A DNA stretch of 64,000 bases, taken from assembly GCA_037501455.1 (NCBI GenBank), contig CM074865.1, forward strand, positions 40,220,501 to 40,284,500, written 5' to 3'. Position numbers and translations under genes: made by a program. This DNA comes from Lantana camara (Eukaryota; Streptophyta; Magnoliopsida; Lamiales; Verbenaceae). The notes beneath the pieces are model-generated. The model ran no database searches. It was given only the letters and a program-made list of their open reading frames with translations, and was not told where the DNA came from. Of the stretch, positions 35,881 to 47,427 are shown piece after piece (within the stretch, counting starts at the first letter, position 1; the number at the start of each line of letters is the position of its first letter).

Positions 35881-36557
35881 CGCCCCTGTTTTTATCCGAG
35901 TTTGTTTGGCTTCGTTCTTCCTCATGCAAACTCCGATTGACCCGATTCTTAAACCAACAGAAACCATTTGAAGTCTACTATATTCTAAAATTGGAATCAC
36001 CTCATTATCCTTTCTATATTGTGAGTTATAAACAATTCGTTTTGGTGTCGCCACTCTATCGATAATCTGCATTCATCCAACGTCGGGCCTAGGCCATTTT
36101 CACCTCGTTTTGAACCATGATTCGTGCCATATATGCTTAGAAAGACCTATGTGTCTAGTTTCATAAACAACAAGCAAAACTTAATTCCAATTTCTAGAAC
36201 TTAAGATATTCCCACTTTCCTACAGCTTGCCCATTTCCGGAAATTGTCAACTTTTCCTAATTCTTGCTAAACTTTGCCAAAACCCGTTTTATCACTTTCC
36301 TTTCACCTCCTCGACCTCTTGTGTGACTTATATGCATTGAATACATGCCTAATTGAATGATTAAATCATTTATGTGGTTAAATGAAATTACTTATGTATA
36401 TGAGCACGATCACATCATTCATGACTTTATATGATCTATTGCATATTGAATCATTCCATATCACTTCATGAACATCTCATGTCAATGTCGAGCGTCCTAA
36501 TTGGTTTGATATTGAGTCATCTCTCACGAGTACACATTATTTCTTTCTCTTGTACAG

Positions 36558-36632
36558 TTCATCTCCAGGGTGGAGATATCGTGGTCAATAGGCAACCGGC
36601 CTAGTTTGTATCCTTGTATCGCCATGTTCCAG
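36558..36632 (+). other. Predicted 75-nt internal leader exon, LARD B 5' LTR
   Basis: Bounded by an acceptor CTCTTGTACAG and a donor CCAG|GTGAGG. It contains CTCC-AGGG-TGGAG, a small hairpin. The same unit is at 43307-43381 and, diverged, at 59158-59230. Confidence 0.55.
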
Positions 36633-38020
36633 GTGAGGGTCTTTTCGTTCAAGTTATGTATTAAATCCCTATAACCCTTATGTGATATGTTTTGGCCAAA
36701 TTCCTAATTATATATTTATGTATCGTTTTCAAGCAAAGTCATTGAGTAAATTCTTATCGAGTAAATATTTTCAAGGAATGATAAATATTTTCAAGGAATG
36801 AATCATTTGTAATAAAATATTCTAACGAATTGAAATGTTTTGGCGAGATTATGCACATTGATCATGCACATGTTATTGGGCCCCGAGGAAATGTGTGAAT
36901 GGAGACCGGTTCGGTATCGGGCTGACGTATCGCTAAGCCATTGCACAAAGTACTCATTGAGAATCTCTCACGCAACCGTGTAGTGTGGAAGGTGAGTTAT
37001 TCTTGAGCCGATGGTTAACCCATCGAAGGAGCGGGTAGGAGTCATGAGCCCCCGTCTCAATATTATTATTATGGGATGGTTCGGGACTACAGAACCGACC
37101 ATCATATGGAGGGAGAAGGTTGTAAATGTTTTCATGATTATGATATGCACATGGTTATTAATGTTATGCACCGTGCGGGAAGGCCGGGACACGGATTGCC
37201 CAAACGCTTAAGTCTCATGTTTTATGTCTCGCATGTATAATTAAATATTGCATGATCATGTATTCAAAGTAATATGTCATGTTCATTGTAGACGGTCGGG
37301 GTTTGGTTGGAGAATTATGGACGCTCACTCGCCGAGCCATTATGATTATTCATGCATTATGAACTTAATGAATTTTAATATGGATTAGTCGTAAAGACCG
37401 AGCTTTGGTAAACGATTTCACGCCCTTCGTGGGAACTAACTTTAACAAAACCTTGCTCGGGATTTATGACTTGCATGTGCTTGTTTTAATATATACGTAC
37501 AACTCCTGCTCACTCAGTCATCTAGAGACTGACCCCTTTTTTCCCCACTTTTCAGTTCTTTGCAGGCGTAGCTAGGTGGGAGTCAAGTCTTAGGGATTGT
37601 CTCAAGTCTCACTTGTACACTCGAGTCGCAGTATACATTTATTATGTTTACCTGTATCATATATTTTATAGGCCTGTGTGCCAATGTATGATTTATGAAT
37701 TATTGATTATTGATCCGGAACAGGTTGCATGTTTAGCTGAACCCGTTGTTAGGTGCATGTTGGATTTAATTATATTTATGAATTGTTTGGGCTTGTAGCC
37801 ATTAATGGAATTTTATTGTTGGCATGATTGCTTTCGTATTGCAGTGGTACTATTTTTGATTGTTTGGTACAGGGTTAGATTCCGCCTAGCTAGGAAAGTT
37901 TGTATTCTGTCACTCGTTCGCTATGAGTCCGGTTCATGCTGGATCATCAATTTCATGTGTGGACTAGACTTATAGTGCGGGGGATGTGGTGCCTATCGTC
38001 ACGGGTGCTACATCCTAAGG

Positions 38021-38033
38021 TGGTATCAGAGCC
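38021..38033 (+). other. LARD B primer-binding site
   Basis: TGGTATCAGAGCC, complementary to initiator tRNA-Met, 8 bp after the LTR end. Confidence 0.9.
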
Positions 38034-41000
38034 CGGTTGCAAAACCGGGGTCTCTAGCGTCGTGTCGTGTCAAGTATAGGTCGAACGGCTTAGGAACAAC
38101 GTGTCAACGTGCGCACCGCATTGATCATGAGCATGTATTATTGGAAAATTTGATGAATTATATGTTGAAATTTAAATTTTGTTGAATTAGTTGTTGCATT
38201 TTGCATCAATGTTTGCTTTGGTGCTAATTATGTGTCATTTGCATTTACTACCTGACATGCATTTATATTTAAGTTGAGTTGTGGTTGTAGGATACTATTA
38301 CCACAACGACCACGGCCAATCTTTACGATCACAACAACTTGCCATGAGTTATTCTTTCAAGTATGAGAGATTGAAGAAGACATCAGGAAACTTGGAAGAA
38401 TTCGGATGATTGGGGATCTTTTTGACAAGAGTATAGGTTGGGAGCTCAGACTTGAGATGGAAACTACATTTTGGGAGAAGTTAGGAAATCATGCTCATCA
38501 AGGCTATGGAAGTGATTGGAGGTTTGAAGGTTAAGATCTGAAATAGTGAACTCCGTATGTGGTAGTGACTTATGGGTTCTAGCGTAATTGGTGGGTTTTG
38601 ATAAGGTGATAAATTGTGGGTTCGGGTTAGAGATGAGAATCAAGTTTTAAGTGAAGATTTGACATGGATGAAACAAGGGTATGAATGTGTGATAATTGTA
38701 CCCACAAAATAAACACACACTCTACATCGCAATCAAAGTGGACTAACCAAGTTGAAGAGGCTAGATTAATTCATTAGGGAGACCATGATTAAAGTGACAA
38801 CTACGGTGGGGAGACTGATAAGTCGGATGAAAGTCTGGAAAGCTTCAAGAAGTCGTTTAGTGGATATAAGAGGAGTGAAATTAATCAATGAAGATATTAT
38901 GGCTCGAAGCTAAGTTCGGTGGAAAAGGATGAAGATCTCAAGAAGATTTAATTTACTCAAGGGATGACAAACAAAACAAATCACCAAAGAAGGATTTCAA
39001 ATAAATCAAGCTATTCGAAGTCGAATTTGGAAAAAGTTGGAGAAAACCAATCAACGCGGTAGATACAACTTAATGGAAGAGGGAGCAACAAAGGGGAAAC
39101 GATAAGGAAAGGCAAAGGCTTTTGGAGGGAAATTTGGTGCTCAAGTGTAACCAATTGGGAAAGATACAAAAGACCGGTTTCGTGAATATAGAAGGATTGG
39201 GCTTAAGTGACAATTTTAGATCGGGAATCTCACAAAAGGGATACAAGGAACTAATAGGAAGCTTGGAACCGGTTAGGAGAAAATTTTGAGCCTTAATGTG
39301 GTTCAGGGTAAAAGAATATAGAGTTCTTCACGGCATTCGGATTTTTGGAAGTATGGGTGGATGCAAGAAGAATTAAGGAAGTTAGAAGGTCGTAGGTAAG
39401 CAAGAAATGGTCGATGAACTCGAGGACAAAGAATCAAATTGTCAAGCTAAAAGCCTTCCCTTTTGTGAACGGTATTTGCATTCATGGCACGTGCATCATG
39501 TATTGTATTAAATTATTTTAATTCCATTTGTATACCTTTAATTGGAATAATTGTCTAAGTGTGTTACATGCTTTAATTGCTGAAAATATGTGACATGCAT
39601 CGAACATTCTTACCCGACATGCATAGTTTAGTGTTTGTTCGATAGGAAGTCTTCTTCTTCTCATACTACATGGACTATGTTAAACAAGAATAATTTGGGT
39701 CAAGAAGGACATCTTGGATTGCGAGATAGACGAGAATACAATGGAGACTTTGAGGAGTTGGGGAATCGAAATGGTTAATGGAAAATGAGATAAGTTGGTC
39801 GCTATCCTCTCCAATCATTTTAAAGTGAATATGGGCGAAAGGATTATTCAATTTAAGCAAGGTAATTTTGAAGAAGTTAAGAATTTTAGTCAAGGGAATG
39901 ATGGAGTAAGTTCAACAAGCTAAGATGGAATTTCTTAAGGGTGAGAGGATGGCATAGGAGCAAATTTTAAATTCAAGTTAGGGATGAAGTAGTACTTCTA
40001 ACGGGAACAACGGAAATGCAAGGATTCACAAGACACAGGACCCTACCAAAGTTAAAAAGGAATAATTTGGAAATTTTGGTAATCGAGGAACAATTAAGGC
40101 CAAAAGCATTAACAACTTCAAGGAGTTATTGGAAGGGAATAGATACTTGGTTGGATAAAAGTGCAAGTTCAAGAGATGTTGAGAAGTCGCATCGACAGGA
40201 AGGAAAGGGATGATCGATGGGGATAAATCAAGTTCACCAATCTCTCATGATGACCGGGTACGAACTCCATCTCCCAAGACCAATAAAGGGGGGTTGAGGT
40301 TTATTGCGAGTTTTGGATACCAAGGTTAATGGAGACTTGAAGAACTACGAAAATAAAGGTGAAGAAATTATCGGATAAAGAAAAGCCCGATCAAATCATC
40401 ATATCTCATGATATTGGAAGCGAAAGGCAACTCAACCGAGTATTGATGATGGGATATCTACAAGGTGAGATGACGGGAAAAAGTCGGGTTTTCGGTTCAT
40501 TGATCGATTACTGTGATGAGTCGGAGGCCTTTCCTGAGGCAATAAATCATAACTTGAGATGATGAGAATTTAGCTCGAGCATCTGAGTTGGTGGAATACA
40601 ACTCGTTGTGAAGAATTGGAAATTGTAAATTCAAGCTCCTAAAAGAGTGGTTCGAACAACTTGGCACCTCTTAGTGGTATGATTGCAACTCCATAGGAAA
40701 ACAAGTTAAATGGATCAAGACCAAGTAAACACTCAAGAACTTGAGAAAGGTAATCAAGACTCAGTTTCGGAAGATGGGATCAATTAAGAGGCGGACAAGT
40801 GCTAAGGGTATGAGAAAGAGGTTGCGCACATACTAAGCGATTAAGAAAGAAGTCGGGGAACAATTCAATCAAGGATATTACGTTCATACACAAACAACGG
40901 AACCATCATCACCAATTTTATTCTCCGGTGCATGGTACATTACAACATTCATAACATATTCATACATACATCATATTTATTGTTATATTCCCCGTTAGTG

Positions 41001-41544
41001 ATTGCATGTGCCTGAAAGCTATTTCGTTGCGCATGCCGTGTGCGTGAGTTTTGCATGTTGTTGGTTAGCTTGCCGCTGGTGGCATGCTTAGTTTCACGAG
41101 TGTTAGGCTTTTCGGTGAGACGAGGGTCGTGAGAAGTCGTGATCCAAGCTTTCCACGACATCGGAGTACTAGATTAAGGATGGTTTGATTCTCTCAACAT
41201 CGAACCAACCTAGAAGCATTGAAGAGTTCGGTTAGGTTCATGGTTGTGAGTTAGTGGTTGTCTAAGACACTCTGCTCGTTTTCAAGCCGAACCCCAAGAG
41301 TTGCGTCGCAATGGACTTAGGCGATGAGAGTTGAATCCTTTGGACCCTTTCGTTGTACGAGTCCAACCGGACCACTCGCTTAACACTGGATTAAGTTTGA
41401 GGACATCAAGACTTCTTGTTGCTTGAAGACCTTTTAGGAACTAATTCCTGTCGAGGAGTAGCTAACCCCGCGTGGGATGAACACTGGAGAGTTTTGCTTA
41501 GAGTCCAGAACTCAAGGCAGTGGACCTTAGGACAGGTCCTTCTT

Positions 41545-41557
41545 AAGGGGGAGAGGT
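41545..41557 (+). other. LARD B polypurine tract
   Basis: AAGGGGGAGAGGT immediately before the 3' LTR start TGTAACTCC. Confidence 0.88.
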
Positions 41558-44500
41558 TGTAACTCCCCGTGTTTTCGAGACTAACCAGATATGAAGTCAC
41601 GAGTGTGGTTAGACCGAGAGTTATGTGTTTTAATTGATTAATTATGTAACTTACGTGTTTTATGTGTTTAATTAAGTGTTCGTGTGTTATAATTGTAATT
41701 TCGTGACTCATTGTTTGTTCGTTTTGTTATATCACACACATACACATTTACTCCTTTTCCTTCGAGCCTTACCTTTTATTTCTCGTAAATTCCCGAATAC
41801 GTTGCCCATCTTTTTATTTAATTCGGGAACCTGTTTCTATTCTAATCGTATTTTAAATCGAGTCGAGACCACACACAAATATCTAACCGGGCCCCACAAA
41901 CCACCAACTCTCTCTCCCTCTCCCATATATCACAATATATACACACACCACCCCCCTTCCTTCATCATTTTTTTTTCTTCTTCTTCTTCATTTCTTCTTC
42001 CTCTCCCATGCACCACCGAACCACCACCACCCTGGCTACGAGCCACCACCGGCCACCACCTCCGGCACCACCATTTCACCATCATCATCATCTTTCTTTC
42101 TTCCTCTTTCCTCTCCATCTCCACTTCAAGCTCAAGAGAAGGAAAAAGACAAGAGAAAGGGGAAAGCCAACTCCATGAACTCCGGCAAGAAATCTGGCAA
42201 TTCCCGACCACCATGAACTCATCTCATCATCCTCGTTCCAATTCGGGTAAAATCCCTTTCATTAGTTGATTGTATGGTTTGTGTATATGTGTATGTATAT
42301 GTGTATGTATATATGTTGATTTTGTGGTGGGTCTGTGATTAATGTGATTATAATTGTTCTAAACTTGTAATTGATGTTCCTTCTTGGTATATTTCATGTT
42401 TTATGTGGTTTGGGTCGAGATTAAGGTGGTTCCTTCAAGTTTTGGTGTTTCTCCCGCGAAACCTTGCTTATTTCTTCGTTTTTTTGCCTCTGGAATGAAT
42501 CCACGGGCGTGGATTTTATGCCTTGTGAAATCCACGGGTGTGGATTTGAAGACAGAAACTTCTGTTTTTCGGAACCCAGATCCACGGCCCTGGATTTTTA
42601 TGCCTTGTGAAATCCACGGCCGTGGATCGGCCCCTATTTTTGTCTGAGTTTGTTTTGCTTCGTTCTTCCTCATAAGAACTCCGATTGACCTGATTCTTAA
42701 ACCGACGGAAACCATTTTAAGTCTACTACATTCTACAATTAGAATTACCTCATTATCCATTCTAGATTTTTAGTTATAATAAATTATTTTTGGTGTCGCC
42801 ACTCTACCGATAATCTGCATTCATCCAACTTCGGGCCTATGCCATTTTCACCTCGTTTTGAACCATGATTCGTGCCATATATTCCTAGAAAGGCCTATGT
42901 GTCTAGTTTCATAACCAACAAGCAAACCGTAATTCCAATTTCTAGAACTTATGATATTCCCACTTTCCTACAGCTTGCCCATTTCTGGAAATTGTCAACT
43001 TTTCCTAATTCTTGCTAAACTTTGCCAAAACCCGTTTTATCACTTTCCTTTCACCTCCTCGACCTCTTATGTGACTTATATGCATTGAATACATTCCTAA
43101 TTGAATGATTAAATCATTTATGTGGTTAAATGAAATTACTTATGTACATGAGCACGATCACATCAATTCATGACTTTATATGATCTATTGCATATTGAAT
43201 CATTCCATATCACTTCATGAACATCTCATGTCAATACCGTGCGTCCTAATTGGTTTCATATTGAGTCATCTCTCACGAGTACACATTATTTCTTTCTCTT
43301 GTACAGTTCATCTCCAGGGTGGAGATATCGTGATCAATAGGCACCCGGCCTAGTTTGTATCCTTGTATCGCCATGTTCCAGGTGAGGGTGTTTTCGTTCA
43401 AGTTACGTGTTAAATCCCTATAACCCTTATGTGATATGTTTTAGCCAAATTCCTAATTATATATTTATGTATCATTTTCAAGCAAAGTCATTGAGTAAAT
43501 TCTTATCGAGTAAATATTTTCAAGGAATGATAAATATTTTCAAGGAATGAATCATTTGTAATAAAATATTCTAACGAATTGAAATGTTTTGGCGAGATTA
43601 TGCACATTGATCATGCACATGTTATTGGGCCCCGAGGAAATGTGTGAATGGAGACCGGTTCGGTATCGGGCCGACGTATAGCTAAGCCATTGCACAAAGT
43701 ACTCTTTGAGAATCTCTCACGCGACCGTGTAGTGTGGAAGGTGAGTTATTCTTGAGCCGATGGTTAACCCATTGAAGGAGCGGGTAGGAGTCATGAGCCC
43801 CCGTCTCAATATTATTATTATGGGATGGTTCGGGACTGCAGAACCGACCATCATATGTAGGGAGAAGGTTGGAAATGTTTTCATGATTATGATATGCACA
43901 TGGTTATTAATGTTATGCACCGTGCGGGAAGGCCGGGACACGGATTGCCCAAACGCTTAAGTCTCATGTTTTATGTCTCGCATGTATAATTAAATATTGC
44001 ACGATCACGTATTCAAAGTAATATGTCATGTTCATTGTACACGGTCGGGGTTTGGTTGGAGAATTAGGCACGCTCACTCACCGAGCCATTATGATTATTC
44101 ATGCATTACGAACTTAACGAATTTTAATATGGATTAGTCGTAAAGATCGAGCTTTGGTAAACGATTTCACGCCCATCGTGGGAGCTAACTTTAATAAAAC
44201 CTTGCTTGGGATTTATGACTTGCATGTGCTTGTTTTTATATATACGTACATCTCCTGCTCACTCAGTCTTCTAGAGACTGACCCCTCTTTTCCCCACTTT
44301 TCAGTTCTTTGTAGGCGTAGCTACGCGGGAGTCAAGTCTTAGGGATTGTCTCGAGTCTCACTTGTACACTCGAGTCGCATTCTACATTTATTATGTTTAC
44401 CTGTATCATGTATTTTATAGGCTTGTGTGCCAATGTATGATTTATGAATTATTGAATTATTGATTATTGATCCGGGACAGGTTGCATGTTTAGCTGAACC

Positions 44501-44770
44501 CGTTGTTAGGTGCATGTTGGATTTAATTATATTTATGAATTGTTTGGGCTTGTAGCCATTAATGGAATTTTATTGTTGGCATGATTGCTTCCGTATTGCA
44601 CTCGTACTGTTTTTGGTTATTTGGTACAGGGTTAGATTCCGCCTAGCTAGGAAAGTTTTTATTTTGTTACCCGTTTGCTATTAGTCCGGTTCATGCTGGA
44701 TCATCAATTTCATGTGTGGACTAGACTTATAGTGCGGGGGGACGTAGTGCCTATCATTACGGGTGCTACA
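41558..44770 (+). repeat. LARD B 3' LTR (3213 bp)
   Basis: TGTAACTCCCC to GGGTGCTACA. It is colinear with the 5' LTR but has one more palindrome unit at 42498-42546. It keeps a donor-like CGG|GTAAAA at 42246, exon 2 (43307-43381), the CAGTCT hairpin (44264-44280) and stem arms near 44321 and 44637, where GCTACGCGGGA carries a mismatch. Confidence 0.9.
42498..42627 (+). repeat. Palindrome cluster of LARD B 3' LTR (four copies)
   Basis: AATCCACGGGCGTGGATT (42498-42515), AATCCACGGGTGTGGATT (42529-42546), ATCCACGGCCCTGGAT (42580-42595) and AATCCACGGCCGTGGAT (42611-42627). Confidence 0.85.
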
Positions 44771-44775
44771 TTAAT
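44771..44775 (+). other. Target-site duplication TTAAT, right copy (LARD B)
   Basis: Pairs with 34847-34851. Confidence 0.85.
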
Positions 44776-46344
44776 TGTTACCTATTTCGTGTTATTTAAT
44801 TTTTGATCATGACATGAACATTTTATTTGTCTATTTTCTAATTATAAACGTGATATAGTACGTGTTTGGATTGTTATATGAAATTCTTAGATTGAATTGA
44901 TATGAAATGTGAAGTTATAAACTTGAATGAATATTAACGCTTCCTTGAACGAACGAATCGCTTGTTTATATAATTTAAGAGACATTAATCGTGGACATGA
45001 GCATTTTCATAACATAATATCATCTCATATGCATTCATATCATGTTCATTACATTGTCGAGCGTTTTATATGGTCATTTGAGTTACACTTCATTTCCTTC
45101 GCACAGATCCGGCCTTAGTTGGAGACGAGGACGAGCAGTGAGGCTCTTCTTGCTATTTCTTTTGTCTTTTAAGGTGGGTTTCTCTACTACTTAGTTAAAT
45201 GACCTAATATATCCCGTTGTGAAGCGGTTTAAGCCAAAATTAATATATATATATATATATATCTAGTCTTTCAAAGAGTTTATGATTTTAACGTTAAGCC
45301 TTTTCTTTATTGAACACCTTACCTAAATGTTTTGGCGAGTATTGACTAATTGAATTGATTGGGGCTCGAGACTTAGTGTATGTGCCTAACCGGGGAACCA
45401 CGGGCTGACGATGAACCCGTACACTAGTTTCGCCAAACTACAGAGTCAGGAACTCACTAAGAGATTTGTGAGGAAAGGAAGTTGAGTGCCTTTGGGGAAC
45501 TCATGAAACCCCACTAGCCAATGATTGAGGTTGTCGGGCTTTGCAAATGCGTCCACCGCCCGGAGGAAAAAGGGAATTATATGAATGATTATGAATGATC
45601 GAATGATTATGATAGATCGATTGATTGAGCACGAAAGAATGTATGCATGAAAACTTAAATTAACAATTTAATGATTACACGAGGTGGAGGTTGGGGATTT
45701 AGCCTTCTCGCCGGGCTCACGTATAACCTATTGATTGAATATGGAAATCAGGGTTATAAACTCGTTTGATGACCTCTTGGTTACCCACTTGGAAAAATTG
45801 TTCAAAAGCCTCTTCCGGGATTATAACATGCATGAACATGTTTAAGTTTCACTTTATATATATATTATGCCCTGTTTTATACCCACCAGTCTTCTATAGA
45901 CTGAACCCGGATTGTTTTCAGCTGTTTTGTACAGGTGTAAGTGGAGCTAGGCGGGAATTCAAGTCGGTGTGTCTCGTATTTGTCTTTAGCTCTTTATTTT
46001 GGGTCTTACACGCACTCATATTAGTTGTTTATGATTTTTGTATAGACCTTACGACTTGGACGTGCATGATAGGCCGTGATGGCATGTTAGCTTTGTAAAT
46101 AATCTATTTTGGAGCTTCAATACTCATTGTAAATGTTATATGCAAATGAATGCTTCCGCCTTACTATCTTTACTCTGATTTATTGTCATCTCTTATTTTA
46201 TATGGTTCAAGGGTTAGTCCCGCCTAGCACAACGTGTGTGTGCATCCCCGTTCTCCGTGATTTAGCTTGTGTATGGATTCACCATTTCATATGCGGGTCA
46301 GGTTTCGATGCGGGGGATGTGGTACCTTGCGCTCGGGTGCTACA
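44776..46344 (+). mobile_element. LTR C, right part
   Basis: Resumes LTR C after LARD B and ends at GGGTGCTACA (46344). It contains exon 2 (45107-45173), the 64-nt hairpin (45368-45431), the CAGTCT hairpin (45887-45903), an acceptor TTTTGTACAG (~45934), and stem arms GCTAGGCGGGA (45946-45956) and TCCCGCCTAGC (46218-46228). A PBS follows, so this is the 5' LTR of the C element. Confidence 0.85.
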
Positions 46345-46352
46345 TCCTTAAG

Positions 46353-46364
46353 TGGTATCAGAGC
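46353..46364 (+). other. Element C primer-binding site
   Basis: TGGTATCAGAGC, 8 bp after the LTR end; the next bases (TTCGGG) depart from the tRNA sooner than in the copia PBS. Confidence 0.88.
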
Positions 46365-46559
46365 TTCGGGTTGCAAAACCCGGGCTCTCGTGTCGTGTTA
46401 AGTCTGTCTAAGTCGTTCGGCATTAGGAACTTCTTGTCAATGTGATTCTTGTGCATTTCTTACGCGCTTATATGCTTATTTCTTGCATTTTGACTGAATT
46501 ATCTTGTGTTCTGATGCATGGACTAAACATACCATGCATTTCAGTGTTTCTTCTACAGG

Positions 46560-47427
46560 ATGCCTCCCCATAGACATCGTGATGGATCTCCAGGACGGCG
46601 TCGCCATCAAGATTGTTCTCCTACTCCACCACCACAACAACCACCACCCGCTGAAGCCTTTGTAAACCCAGTTATTAATATCATTGATCAAACGTTACGT
46701 GATTATGTCCCTCCGGAACCACCTGCACAGGCACCGGCCCCTGCTCGGGAAGGAGGAATAACTGCAAGATATCGGGAATTTAGGAATCAAAATCCTCCTA
46801 AATTCTACTCGGGAAATGATATGCAAGCGGAACAATGGCTTAAGGACATTGAACGGACATGGGAGCTTATTCCTTACGGTTCCCAAGAGAAAGCAAGATG
46901 CACCATTGCTCTATTGCAATGACAAGCTTATTCTTGGTGGGAAACGAATAGGATTCAGTTAGATACCGCCGGGGTAGAGGTTGATTAGGATGTATTTGTC
47001 CGGGACTTCAAAGGAAAATTCATTCCACTTGCTTCAAGGACTCGAAGATTGAAGGAATTCATGGAACTAAAGCAGGGAAATCAGACTATATCTGATTCTA
47101 TTGCAGAGTTTGATCGGTTGGTTGGATATGCACCGAATATTGCAAATGATGATGCACATAAAGCTATACACTTTGTCCAAGGTTTGAATTCGGACATTCA
47201 GAGGGCTATTGAGGCCAAAAATACGAGCACATGGTTGAAGGCCACAACTAAGGCGTTAAGAGTGGAAGATGGAGTGACGAATCGAAGGAATACTTACCGC
47301 TCGGGCTAAGGATCCGATTCGGGATTGAGATATAATCCGGGCAAGAGACCGATGAATTAAGCAACACCACAAAACAAAGGCCTAAATAAGAAGCCTCGCA
47401 CATCTGGACCTATTTTCAAGCCACCAG
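46560..47427 (+). pseudogene. gag: Element C gag (Ty3/gypsy, Tekay/Del-like), with stops, cut by LTR G
   Basis: The ATG at 46560 begins M-P-P-H-R-H-R-D-G-S and a Pro-rich N-terminus. The Retrotrans_gag domain follows: P-P-K-F-Y-S-G-N-D, A-E-Q-W-L-K-D-I-E-R and, after a TGA (46920-46922), A-Y-S-W-W-E; a second stop, TAG, is at 46986-46988. It continues with F-K-G-K-F-I-P and E-F-M-E-L-K-Q-G to TAA at 47307. The spacer before the expected zinc knuckle runs to 47427, where LTR G begins. Protease and pol of C are not in the window. The ATG lies one base after TTCTTCTACAG, an acceptor-like site. Confidence 0.87.

Larger units (their letters stand above)
34852..38012 (+). repeat. LARD B 5' LTR (3161 bp)
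   Basis: TGTAACGCCCC to GGGTGCTACA. It contains a TATA-like TATATATCATGATATATAC (about 35219-35237) followed by a CT- and CCACC-rich leader, three palindromes (35781-35880), exon 2 (36558-36632), the CAGTC hairpin (37515-37531) and stem arms (37571-37581, 37880-37890). The ORF at 35151-35564 is a chance reading of the CCACCA-rich leader. Confidence 0.9.
38013..41557 (+). mobile_element. LARD B internal region (non-coding, 3545 bp)
   Basis: Starts with CATCCTAAGG-type spacer and PBS (38021-38033) and ends in the PPT AAGGGGGAGAGGT (41545-41557). Only short ORFs occur (for example 40016-40213 and 40359-40562), none recognisable. A block around 39485-39660, with GCACGTGCATCAT and TTACCCGACATGCAT, is shared with the interiors of A and E, so the three LARDs have a common origin. 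Confidence 0.8.
34852..44770 (+). mobile_element. LARD B: complete non-autonomous LTR element (9919 bp)
   Basis: Two LTRs (34852-38012 and 41558-44770), PBS, PPT and TTAAT duplications make this the only intact element of the window. The 3.5-kb interior has no gag or pol similarity that I can see. By eye the first 165 bases of the two LTRs differ at about ten positions, so the insertion is not very recent. It is inserted in LTR C. LTR ends, PBS and leader structure resemble those of gag-bearing C, which suggests mobilisation in trans. Confidence 0.9.

Noticed and set aside
37011..37211. Short ORFs repeated at 43717-43960
   Set aside because: They are identical by duplication of the LARD B LTR, short, and cover the hairpin-rich transcribed region.
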